Shown here one piece after another: positions 1 through 7,294 of a DNA stretch of 64,000 nt (position 1 is the first letter of the stretch; each line of letters opens with the position of its first letter). The notes beneath the pieces were generated by a model. That model did no database searches. It was given only the letters and a program-made list of their open reading frames with translations, and had not been told where the DNA came from. Origin of the DNA: Zhenpiania hominis. GTDB lineage: Bacteria > Bacillota > Clostridia > Peptostreptococcales > Anaerovoracaceae. Location of the stretch: NCBI RefSeq assembly GCF_014333425.1, contig NZ_JACRYT010000001.1:1-64000 (forward strand), written 5' to 3'. A program made the translations under genes and the position numbers.

Positions 1-55
1 ACTGATAGATATATACATCCTTGTTGTTGGCACTGCCGGTAATATTTACATACAT
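1..55 (-). CDS. N-terminus of a probable IS transposase (partial)
   Basis: An open frame on the minus strand runs off the left edge. It starts at ATG 55-53 behind a GGAGG ribosome binding site at 69-65 (9-nt spacing). The visible 18 residues begin MYVNITGSANNKDVYIYQ, which resembles the start of IS1634/IS4-like DDE transposases from clostridia. No catalytic residues are in view, so the family call is recognition of an N-terminus only. It could be another protein. Confidence 0.35.
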   Translation of the reverse strand, partial: MYVNITGSANNKDVYIYQ

Positions 56-122
56 GGTGAAAACCTCCTTCTTTATATTATATCACAACGAGCACCGACA
101 AGCACTAACAAAATCATAAGAT

Positions 123-150
123 TTGACAAAAAAATTCACCGCAAGCGGTG
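123..150 (+). promoter_or_regulatory. TTGACA box and small hairpin in the left intergenic region
   Basis: The 290-base gap between the leftward frame and csoR holds a TTGACA at 123-128 and a perfect 6-bp inverted repeat CACCGC/GCGGTG at 137-150. No good -10 box follows at standard spacing. This could be the outer end of the insertion sequence or a relic. The csoR promoter lies further right. Confidence 0.25.
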
Positions 151-276
151 TTATTTCAATATGTCTGGTTTTTGCAATTGAAAATGATGTGTCAAACTCC
201 CGGCCGTTACAGTGAGGACACAGGACAGTTCTTTTTCTTTTTGCAGGCGAGGAGAAAAAATTCTATATTTTTTTGT

Positions 277-305
277 TTGCAATATACCCTTATGGGGTAT
301 ATAAT
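277..305 (+). promoter_or_regulatory. csoR-copA promoter with overlapping CsoR operator
   Basis: A sigma-A promoter is visible: -35 TTGCAA at 277-282, a 17-bp spacer, and -10 TATAAT at 300-305. The spacer is filled by the inverted repeat TATACCCTTATGGGGTATA (283-301), which matches the known CsoR operator style of GC-rich centre flanked by TATA/TATA arms. Bound CsoR would cover both promoter elements. Cu(I) binding should release it and switch on csoR and copA. Confidence 0.85.
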
Positions 306-345
306 GAGCGTGGAAAGAGAAGAAACTGAGTGAGGGAGTTTAAAT

Positions 346-657
346 ATGGAAGATAAAAAGAATTGCTGCCACAGCGCGCGCAGAACAAAGGAGCGCTCGG
401 AAAAAGAGTACCGGGATCTGATTAACCGGTTGAACCGCATTGAAGGACAGGTGCGGGGAATCCGCAAGATGGTGGAAAGCGACGCATACTGCCCGGATAT
501 TCTGATTCAGGTGTCCGCGGTAAACGCCGCGCTGAACAGCTTTAACAAGGTATTGCTCGGAAATCATATCCGGACCTGCGTGGCGGAAGATATCCGCGCG
601 GGAAAGGATGAGACGATTGACGAGCTGGTAAAAACCCTGCAGAAACTGATGAGATAG
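346..657 (+). CDS. csoR: CsoR-family copper-sensing repressor
   Basis: This 103-residue all-helical DUF156/CsoR protein is a cytoplasmic repressor that leaves DNA on binding Cu(I). The family signature RLNRIEGQVRGI is at residues 28-39. The Cu(I) ligand triad is present as Cys49, His74 and Cys78, with the 25- and 4-residue spacing of true copper-binding CsoR, rather than the ligand sets of the nickel or formaldehyde branches. An N-terminal Cys-Cys-His is an extra feature of unknown use. It lies 32 bp before copA and behind a matching operator, so autoregulation of a two-gene copper operon is expected. Confidence 0.92.
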   Translation: MEDKKNCCHSARRTKERSEKEYRDLINRLNRIEGQVRGIRKMVESDAYCPDILIQVSAVNAALNSFNKVLLGNHIRTCVAEDIRAGKDETIDELVKTLQKLMR

Positions 658-689
658 TTCCAAAATTCAGCAGAGACAGGAGGCAAATC

Positions 690-3218
690 ATGGAACAGTT
701 TAATGTAACAGGAATGAGCTGCGCCGCCTGCAGCGCGCGGGTGGAAAAGGCAGTTTCCAAGGTGCCGGGTGTCACGTCCTGCTCGGTCAGCCTTTTAACC
801 AATTCCATGGGTGTGGAGGGAACCGCCGCTCCCTCGGAGATCATTGCGGCGGTGGAAGAAGCGGGATATGGGGCGTCGGAAAAAGGCGCCGCCGGATCCG
901 GATCATCCGCGGCAGCAGCGGCAGCGGATAGGGAAGAGTTTTTAAAGGATCATGATACTCCGGTTCTGAAAAGGAGACTGATCTGGTCTCTCTGTTTTCT
1001 GATTCCCCTGATGTATGTTTCCATGGGGCATATGATGTGGGAATGGCCCCTTCCGGAAATTTTCGCGCGGAATCATGTGGCTCAGGGAATCTACCAGCTG
1101 CTTTTTACAACCGCGGTTATGGTCATTAATCAGAAGTTTTTTATCAGTGGATTTCGCAGCCTCTGGCACAGAGCGCCGAATATGGATACCCTGGTGGCGC
1201 TGGGAGCGGGAGCTTCTTACGGATACAGCCTTTACGCGCTGTTTGCTATGACCGGCGCGCAGATGCGGGGCGATATGGCGGGCGTAATGACCTATATGCA
1301 TGAATTTTACTTTGAATCCGCGGCAATGATCCTGACCCTGATTACCGTTGGGAAAATGCTGGAAGCCCGTTCCAAGGGAAGGACAACCGACGCTCTCAAA
1401 GGCCTGATGAAGCTGGCGCCAAAAACCGCGACTGTGTTACGGGACGGAGCGGAAACCGAAGTGTCCGTTGATCAGGTGCGGAAAGGCGATGTTTTTGTCG
1501 TGCGGCCGGGAGAGAATATTCCGGTTGACGGGATTATCCTCGAAGGTTCCAGCGCGGTAAATGAATCCGCGTTGACCGGAGAGAGTATTCCGGTGGATAA
1601 AAATGCAGGAGATACCGTCTCTGCAGCGACACTGAACCATTCCGGATTTATTAAATGTGAAGCCACAAGAGTTGGAGAAGATACAACCCTTTCCCAGATT
1701 ATCCAGATGGTAAGCGACGCGGCCGCCACAAAAGCGCCCATTGCCAAGGTAGCGGATCGGGTATCCGGTATTTTCGTTCCGACGGTAATCGGAATCGCCG
1801 CCCTTACGATTCTGATCTGGCTGATTGCCGGACAGGACGCGGGAACAGCTCTGGCAAGAGGAATTTCTGTGCTGGTGATCAGCTGTCCGTGCGCGCTGGG
1901 ACTTGCCACTCCCGTGGCCATTATGGTCGGAAACGGTATGGGGGCCAAAAACGGAATTATGTTTAAAACCGCGGTTTCCCTGGAAGAGACCGGAAAGACA
2001 CAGATCGTGGCGCTGGATAAGACGGGGACCATTACAAGCGGTGAACCTGAGGTGACGGATATGATTCCGGCGGCCGGTGTTTCTGAGGAGGAACTTCTCT
2101 CCATGGCATATGCTCTGGAAAAGAAGAGCGAGCATCCGCTGGCCCGGGCGATTCTGGCGCGGGCACAGGAAGACGGTCTGCAGGAAGGCGCCGAAGTCGC
2201 GGACTTTACGGCGGTTCCGGGAAACGGGCTGACAGGCACATTGGAAGGCGATGCTCTCTGCGGCGGCAACCTGAAGTTTATCCGCCAACACGCGGAGGTT
2301 TCCGATCTTCTGAAAAAACAGGCGGAAAAACTTTCCGAAGAAGGCAAGACGCCGCTGTTTTTCAGCAGGAACGGTATGCTGATCGGTATTATCGCGGTTG
2401 CGGATGTCATTAAGGAAGACAGTCCGCAGGCGGTCAGAGAACTGCAGAATATGGGAATTCATGTGGTAATGCTTACCGGCGACAATGAGAGGACTGCCAA
2501 AGCCATCGGCAGACAGGCCGGTGTCGACGAAGTTATCGCGGGCGTGCTGCCGGAAGGGAAGGAAAGTGTCATTCGTGCCCTTTCCAGAAAAGGGAAAGTC
2601 GCCATGGTAGGTGACGGAATTAACGACGCGCCGGCTCTTACAAGAGCGGACATCGGAATTGCCATCGGAGCAGGTACCGATATTGCCATTGACGCGGCGG
2701 ATGTGGTACTGATGAAAAGCAGGCTCAGCGATGTGCCGGCAGCCATCCGGCTGAGCAGAGCGACCTTGCGGAATATTCATCAGAACCTGTTCTGGGCCTT
2801 TATCTATAATGTGATCGGAATTCCGCTGGCCGCGGGAGTGTGGTATCCGCTACTGGGCTGGAAGCTGAATCCGATGTTCGGAGCGGCGGCCATGAGCCTG
2901 TCCAGCTTCTGCGTAGTGACCAACGCCCTCAGGTTGAACTTTTTCAACATGAGAGATGCGAAAAAAGATAAAAAAATTAAGCAAAAAGAAAAACAGGAGG
3001 AACAGACAATGGAAAAAACAATCAAAATTGAAGGCATGATGTGCGGCCACTGTGAGGCGACGGTAAAGAAAAGCCTGGAGGCCCTGGAGGGAGTGGACGC
3101 GGCGGATGTCAGCCACGAAAAAGGAACCGCGGTTGTTACCATGAACCAGGAGATCGCGGACGATGTGCTGAAGAAGACGGTGGAGGATAAAGACTATAAA
3201 GTGTTGGAAATTAAATAA
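690..3218 (+). CDS. copA: Copper-exporting P1B-type ATPase with N- and C-terminal HMA domains
   Basis: This 842-residue integral membrane pump exports Cu(I) using ATP. An N-terminal heavy-metal-associated domain carries GMSCAAC (Cys11, Cys14). The membrane core has the CPC metal site in SCPCALGLATP (Cys399/Cys401). The phosphorylated aspartate is Asp443 in DKTGT, the nucleotide-domain HP pair is in SEHPLA, and GDGINDAP is near residue 641. After the last membrane helices a lysine-rich linker leads to a second HMA domain (GMMCGHC) from residue 774. Most CopA proteins keep their HMA domains at the N-terminus, so the C-terminal one is unusual and looks like a fused copZ. The start is set by AGACAGGAGG before ATG 690. 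A terminator follows. Confidence 0.95.
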   Translation: MEQFNVTGMSCAACSARVEKAVSKVPGVTSCSVSLLTNSMGVEGTAAPSEIIAAVEEAGYGASEKGAAGSGSSAAAAAADREEFLKDHDTPVLKRRLIWSLCFLIPLMYVSMGHMMWEWPLPEIFARNHVAQGIYQLLFTTAVMVINQKFFISGFRSLWHRAPNMDTLVALGAGASYGYSLYALFAMTGAQMRGDMAGVMTYMHEFYFESAAMILTLITVGKMLEARSKGRTTDALKGLMKLAPKTATVLRDGAETEVSVDQVRKGDVFVVRPGENIPVDGIILEGSSAVNESALTGESIPVDKNAGDTVSAATLNHSGFIKCEATRVGEDTTLSQIIQMVSDAAATKAPIAKVADRVSGIFVPTVIGIAALTILIWLIAGQDAGTALARGISVLVISCPCALGLATPVAIMVGNGMGAKNGIMFKTAVSLEETGKTQIVALDKTGTITSGEPEVTDMIPAAGVSEEELLSMAYALEKKSEHPLARAILARAQEDGLQEGAEVADFTAVPGNGLTGTLEGDALCGGNLKFIRQHAEVSDLLKKQAEKLSEEGKTPLFFSRNGMLIGIIAVADVIKEDSPQAVRELQNMGIHVVMLTGDNERTAKAIGRQAGVDEVIAGVLPEGKESVIRALSRKGKVAMVGDGINDAPALTRADIGIAIGAGTDIAIDAADVVLMKSRLSDVPAAIRLSRATLRNIHQNLFWAFIYNVIGIPLAAGVWYPLLGWKLNPMFGAAAMSLSSFCVVTNALRLNFFNMRDAKKDKKIKQKEKQEEQTMEKTIKIEGMMCGHCEATVKKSLEALEGVDAADVSHEKGTAVVTMNQEIADDVLKKTVEDKDYKVLEIK
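3009..3218 (+). CDS. Nested start: CopZ-like copper chaperone made from the 3' end of copA
   Basis: Inside copA and in the same frame, AGGAGG (2995-3000) sits 8 nt before ATG 3009. Initiation here would give a free 69-residue HMA protein starting MEKTIKIEGMMCGHC, the size and fold of CopZ, the Cu(I) chaperone. The linker codons just upstream are A-rich (lysine/glutamate/glutamine), which suits both a flexible linker and an open translation start. The ribosome binding site is as strong as those of true starts in this window. Production of the free chaperone is an inference. The alternative is a recent gene fusion that kept the old copZ start without using it. Confidence 0.6.
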   Translation: MEKTIKIEGMMCGHCEATVKKSLEALEGVDAADVSHEKGTAVVTMNQEIADDVLKKTVEDKDYKVLEIK

Positions 3219-3227
3219 AGGGTGAAT

Positions 3228-3271
3228 GCTGCGTTTCGGTTGAATAGGCTGCCGGAACGCGGCTTTTTTTT
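3228..3271 (+). terminator. Rho-independent terminator of csoR-copA
   Basis: A 12-bp stem (3228-3239 with 3252-3263, including G-U pairs) is followed by eight T residues at 3264-3271, ten bases after the copA stop. Confidence 0.85.
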
Positions 3272-3328
3272 AGGATTATCATAGTCATGACCATCGGTAT
3301 TGCTGTTTCCGCCTTTTGGACCGGGAAA

Positions 3329-3500
3329 AAGCGCGATTGTATCCCACACGCGAATATTGGCGCCAGTGGATACAAAACTTTCCCATTAGCGGGATCGGAT
3401 TTCGGAAAAAACTTCGATTTTCTCCAGTTTCTCAAAAAGTGAAGCCGCAAACCCATAAGTTTTGTATCCACTGGCGGAAGATCGGGCTTTCAGGATACAA
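3329..3500. repeat. 172-bp palindromic interspersed repeat, copy 1
   Basis: About 172 bp here recur, near-identical, at 4795-4965. The element contains inverted arms (GCCAGTGGATACAAAA near 3362 and TTTTGTATCCACTGGC near 3459) and outer GGATAC/GTATCC ends, so the single strand folds into a long hairpin. It encodes a spurious leftward frame in both copies. The form suggests a MITE or clostridial intergenic palindrome moved in trans. Confidence 0.8.
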
Positions 3501-3660
3501 AGGAGAGGAAAAAGGAGTGGTTCGCCATCACCGGAGAAGCCCTTCAGCCCCAGAAGCAAGCAGTGTTCCGGTATTTACAGGGAAAAAAACGGAACAAAAA
3601 ATCCGGATATATACAAATAAAAAATTTTCGGATATAATAAAAAGCAGGGAGGGGATGCAG

Positions 3661-4425
3661 ATGCCAAATTTGAAAAACAACGAATTTCAGATGATCAGCG
3701 ATATCCTGCTGGAATTATACTCGATGAATGATTTAAAAGAGATTGAACATCATTTCCTGATGAACGTCCGTGCCCTGATTCCTTATAATCAAAGCAACTT
3801 TCGCGCCGTCTCGCCTGACAGCGGGGAGGTCCTGAAAGACGGCACGGTTTTTATTGATACCGATGCGGCAATGATCCCTGTCTTTTTTCATAACATAGAG
3901 CCGGAAAAAAACTATCTGAAAAATTTGTTCAATTACAGAGAATCCATTGTATATAATGAAACGGATTTGCTGGATGAAGATGTCAGAAAGAATACAGAAT
4001 TTTATCGTGATTACCTCCTTCCGCAGAAGATTCCCTATAGCTGCGGAATTATTCTGATTGAAGAGGAAAAACTGATTGGCGTAATCAGTATCTTCAGGAG
4101 CAGGGAGTGGGGGGACTTTACAGAAAAGGAACTGTTTATCCTCAATATTTTCAAAAATCATCTTACAAAAATCATTATGCGCTGTCTGCAAAGGCAGAAA
4201 CAGACCATAGTGTTTGAGGACAGCAACCTGACTCCGCGGGAGCGGGAGATTGCGGAAATGATCTTTTCGGATGTCCCCAATTTCAATATTGCTCAGATGC
4301 TGTATATCAGCGCCAATACCCTGAAAAAGCATTCTTCCAATATATATAAAAAGCTCGGGGTATCTTCCAGAAATCAGCTGCGGCAGATGCTTTCGGAGAT
4401 TGGAGATATGGGGGAAGAATCTTAA
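3661..4425 (+). CDS. LuxR-family regulator with GAF-like sensor domain
   Basis: This is a 254-residue transcription regulator. The C-terminus is a LuxR/FixJ-type helix-turn-helix: LTPREREIAEM, then ISANTLKKHSSNIYKKLGV. The first 170 residues look like a GAF/PAS-type sensor, with no membrane segment, so it is cytoplasmic. The open frame extends upstream into the repeat element. ATG 3661 is preferred because GGAGGGG (3648-3654) precedes it at proper distance; ATG 3655 directly abuts that site. A TATAAT at 3633-3638 may be its -10 box. It is a lone gene between two copies of the repeat. No target operon is adjacent, and its ligand is unknown. Confidence 0.8.
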   Translation: MPNLKNNEFQMISDILLELYSMNDLKEIEHHFLMNVRALIPYNQSNFRAVSPDSGEVLKDGTVFIDTDAAMIPVFFHNIEPEKNYLKNLFNYRESIVYNETDLLDEDVRKNTEFYRDYLLPQKIPYSCGIILIEEEKLIGVISIFRSREWGDFTEKELFILNIFKNHLTKIIMRCLQRQKQTIVFEDSNLTPREREIAEMIFSDVPNFNIAQMLYISANTLKKHSSNIYKKLGVSSRNQLRQMLSEIGDMGEES

Positions 4426-4514
4426 TCTGCCCGCGATTCGGAGAGTTGAAAATGCATATACATTTGCATCAATGATTGAATATGCACAAGCGTCTTCCAG
4501 TTGCTTCCCGAAAA

Positions 4515-4699
4515 TGTCCAAATTGAAAATTTTATAAAGTTTGGACACGTTTTTCCGGAGTTTCAGTACGGCTGTCCGAAATTTTCCGAGGCAGAATACC
4601 GGAAACCGTTGAAAAACGGAGAGAATCGCAGTGCATGAATATACTGGCGGTGAAAAAACGTGTCCAAAAACGGATTTTTTATCAAATTGGACAATTTTT
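4515..4699. repeat. TTGGACACG palindromic repeat family, copy A
   Basis: Inverted arms TTTGGACACGTTTTT (about 4540-4554) and GAAAAAACGTGTCCAAA (4652-4668) are flanked by short GTCCAAATT/AATTGGAC ends. The arms recur at 18581-18700, and one arm recurs at 47218-47232. The middle differs between copy A and the other two. No protein is encoded. Confidence 0.7.
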
Positions 4700-4794
4700 G
4701 CAGCGGTCCTACCTTGGATTCGCCGCCCCATTTATCTGCTGGTTAATAGCGTTGGTACGAGTAATAGTTTCTGCCCCATGACTTCGACAGAATA

Positions 4795-4965
4795 AAGCGC
4801 GATTGTATCCCGCGCGTGAAGATTGGCGCCAGTGGATACAAAATTTTCCCATTAGCGGGATCGGATTTCGGAAAAAACTTCGATTTTCTCCGGTTTCTCA
4901 AAAAATGAAACCGCAACCCTATAAGTTTTGTATCCACTTGCGGAAGATCGGGCTTTCAGGCTACA
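4795..4965. repeat. 172-bp palindromic interspersed repeat, copy 2
   Basis: This is the second copy of the element at 3329-3500, in the same orientation, differing at scattered bases and by a few single-base gaps. Together the copies bracket the LuxR gene as direct repeats about 1.3 kb apart. Confidence 0.8.
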
Positions 4966-4992
4966 GAATCGATCTGGAGGATAGCGACAGAA

Positions 4993-5033
4993 CCCGGACG
5001 GGGGCAGTCTCAAAAGACTGCCCCCTGTCCGGG
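4993..5033. terminator. Strong hairpin downstream of the YhgE/Pip gene
   Basis: An 18-bp stem (4993-5010 with 5015-5033, one bulged base) closes a CAAA loop. It lies past the trpA relic on the side where minus-strand transcripts of the YhgE genes end. There is no T-run on either strand, so it may be an RNA-stabilising hairpin or a degenerate terminator. Confidence 0.5.
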
Positions 5034-5037
5034 ATCG

Positions 5038-5112
5038 GATTTCCTTTACATATTTTCCGATACAGGGCGGCACTTCTTTCCCATACCGGGCCAGCAGTTT
5101 GATGATCGCCGA
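5038..5112 (-). pseudogene. 25-codon relic of the trpA 3' end
   Basis: Read on the minus strand directly after the stop of the neighbouring gene, this frame gives SAIIKLLARYGKEVPPCIG then KYVKEI. The intact TrpA in this window has [19 protein letters not shown] then EYVREM, so 17 of 25 residues agree without gaps. There is no start and no upstream trpA sequence. It is therefore a stranded C-terminal piece, diverged enough that it is not a fresh duplication of the local trpA. Confidence 0.75.
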
Positions 5113-5113
5113 G

Positions 5114-7294
5114 CTACATCAGTTTTGTGCTTTCCAGCTTTTCCATAAAGCGATCGTTTAAACGGATGACCGGTTTGCGCAGGACAAGTCCCAGGAGGAG
5201 GGAAGGAACCAGGAAGAGGAGCAGGAAGCCTAATTCCATCCAGTAGGTGTTCTGATAAAAACCGGCGATGCATTCCCGCATGGCAGCCATGCTGTGCGTG
5301 AAAGGCAGCAGCGGGTAGACGGCCTGGAAAAATCCGGGAGCGACCTCGATGGGGAAGGTGCCGCCGGAACCGGCCACCTGGATTACCAGAAGAATCACGC
5401 TGACGGCCTTTCCAATATCCCCGAAGGAGATGGTCAGGGTATAGATGATATTCACATATACGATGGACGAGATCCATCCTGCCAGAAGAAAATAAAAGGG
5501 GTGCTCGCACTGGATCCCCAGATAATACAGATCTCCCAGGCAGATCAGCGTGCTCTGAATCAGTCCGATCAGGAGAAAGATTAGTTGTCGGCCGAAGTAA
5601 AGCTGGTAATTCTTCAGATCAGTCAGTTTTTTCCTGGCGCGCCTGGAAACTGCAACTTTCAACATGGCTGCGAGGACGATTCCGCCCACCCATATGGCAA
5701 GGGTGGAATAAAAGGGCGCCATGGCGGAGCCGTAGTTTTCTACCGGATACAGCTTGTTGGTTTCCAGCTGCACGGGAGCCGCGAGAAACGCGCTGACCGT
5801 TTCCGGATCTTTTCCGAGGATCTCCTGCAGCGCTCCGACATCTCCGCTTTTCGCCGCATGGCGCATCTGCCGCAGCATGGACTCCACATGAGAAGAAGAC
5901 TCGTCAAGAAGCGCGGCGGAAGTGTCAAGAGCGGCTTTTAATTCTCTGAGATCGGAGACCGCGGTATCGGTTGTTTCCGACAGGCCGGCGATTCCGCTGT
6001 CCATTTTTTTAAGAAGATTTACAGCGGAATTGCTGGTATCGCCCAGTGTTCCAAACAGTTTGCGGATCTGTTTTTGAATATCCTGATGATAATCGGACTG
6101 TAGAGCAGAAAACTCCCTGGAACTTTGCGCTGCCAGCTTTTTTAATTCTTTTCGGTAAGCGGCGCTGTTTTTTCCTGCGGTTCCAATCTTTTTTTGCGTA
6201 TCTTTCAATTTGTCGCGAACCGCTTCCTGAGAAACGATGGACTCGTTGAGACCTCCAATAATTGGCCCCAGAAGTTCCGCGGTTTCGGGTACGGATTTTG
6301 TGAGATCCTGGAGGCTGTTTCGGACGCCGGTATAGCGGTCGATGATGGACTGTACTTCGGTTTCCAGACCGCCGAGGGAATCGGAGATAGAAGCGGTATC
6401 TTTGGAAGCGGAAGAAAAGGCGCTGTCGATTTCTTTGGAAACCGCCTCATAGCATGTTTTTCCCTGTGAAAGAACCGTTTTGACCGTATTCGCTGAAGAG
6501 GAGAAAGCTTTGGACAGACTGGCCGCCGAATCCCGCGCGCTTTTCAGTGTATCCAGGTTTTCTTCAGTATGCTCCCCGGACTGTTTTAAAAATTCCGAAG
6601 TTGTATCCAGTGTTTTCTGTATCGCTCCGGTCATGTTAGAAAAAGCAGTTACCGTACTGGCGGCGGCACGCAGATCCTGTGCGGTGCGCTCTACATTTTC
6701 CGTCAGCGCGGAAGCGATGGAACGAACGTCTCCCCGATCCGCAATAGCGGAAACGGTATCCAGAAGATCAATTCCAGCCTGCGTAATCGTTTCCGCGAAG
6801 ATCTGATCGACCTGGCGGCGGACCGCACTGGAGCCTTTGTCCGTAATTTTCGGCGCGATGGCGTTTTCCTTTTCGTTGAGATAGTAACGGAGAGAAGCTT
6901 TTTCTGTATGGCTGGAAAACAGGCTCATCATATCCCGGCTGAAGCTTTCAGGGATGACAATAGCGGCATAATAGTCTCCCGATTTTACGCCTTCTATAGC
7001 ACGCTCCGGGCTGACAAACCGCCAGTCCAGCTGCCGGTTTGTTCGCAGGGTGGAAAGAATGGTGTCTCCGAAATTCATGGTGATGGGAATCAGTTCGCTT
7101 TTATAGCCCGCGTCTTCTGTCGCTACGGCGACTTTCAAATTTCCGGTATTGCTGTAAGGATCCCAGCTGGCCGCGATATTGAACCAGGCGTAGAGACAGG
7201 GGACAACGCTAAGACCCAGCACGACGATCATCGCGATTACGTTTTTCCGAATATTGCGGGCGTCAGCCGAAAAAATCTTCCAGATATTCTTCAT
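5114..7294 (-). CDS. YhgE/Pip family membrane protein (second of a tandem pair)
   Basis: This 726-residue protein has one N-terminal membrane helix (about residues 18-38, after KNVIAM). A large extracytoplasmic region rich in Ala/Ser/Asp and predicted coiled coil follows, then a C-terminal block of about five helices of the ABC-2 permease type. The family includes the lactococcal phage infection protein Pip and Bacillus YhgE; the transported molecule is not established. Hallmarks are LYAWFNIAASWDPYSNT and DYYAAIVIPESFS near the N-terminus. It overlaps the upstream paralogue by ATGA (7291-7294), so the two are translationally coupled and may form a heteromer. No ATPase subunit is adjacent. Confidence 0.85.
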   Translation of the reverse strand: MKNIWKIFSADARNIRKNVIAMIVVLGLSVVPCLYAWFNIAASWDPYSNTGNLKVAVATEDAGYKSELIPITMNFGDTILSTLRTNRQLDWRFVSPERAIEGVKSGDYYAAIVIPESFSRDMMSLFSSHTEKASLRYYLNEKENAIAPKITDKGSSAVRRQVDQIFAETITQAGIDLLDTVSAIADRGDVRSIASALTENVERTAQDLRAAASTVTAFSNMTGAIQKTLDTTSEFLKQSGEHTEENLDTLKSARDSAASLSKAFSSSANTVKTVLSQGKTCYEAVSKEIDSAFSSASKDTASISDSLGGLETEVQSIIDRYTGVRNSLQDLTKSVPETAELLGPIIGGLNESIVSQEAVRDKLKDTQKKIGTAGKNSAAYRKELKKLAAQSSREFSALQSDYHQDIQKQIRKLFGTLGDTSNSAVNLLKKMDSGIAGLSETTDTAVSDLRELKAALDTSAALLDESSSHVESMLRQMRHAAKSGDVGALQEILGKDPETVSAFLAAPVQLETNKLYPVENYGSAMAPFYSTLAIWVGGIVLAAMLKVAVSRRARKKLTDLKNYQLYFGRQLIFLLIGLIQSTLICLGDLYYLGIQCEHPFYFLLAGWISSIVYVNIIYTLTISFGDIGKAVSVILLVIQVAGSGGTFPIEVAPGFFQAVYPLLPFTHSMAAMRECIAGFYQNTYWMELGFLLLFLVPSLLLGLVLRKPVIRLNDRFMEKLESTKLM

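Noticed and set aside
1437..2780. A 447-codon open frame on the minus strand inside copA
   Set aside because: It is a shadow of copA: Cys/His/Arg-rich sequence with no family resemblance and no ribosome binding site, while the plus strand carries all P-type ATPase motifs.
3211..3471. Leftward frame starting MDTKLMGLRLHFLRN, with a near twin at 4743-4937
   Set aside because: The pair looks conserved only because both lie in copies of the interspersed repeat. No ribosome binding site, low-complexity basic content, and the frames end at different places outside the repeat.
4493..4514. Extension of the LuxR gene's influence into the following gap as a small gene
   Set aside because: Frames between 4426 and 4794 lack ribosome binding sites and overlap the palindromic repeat.
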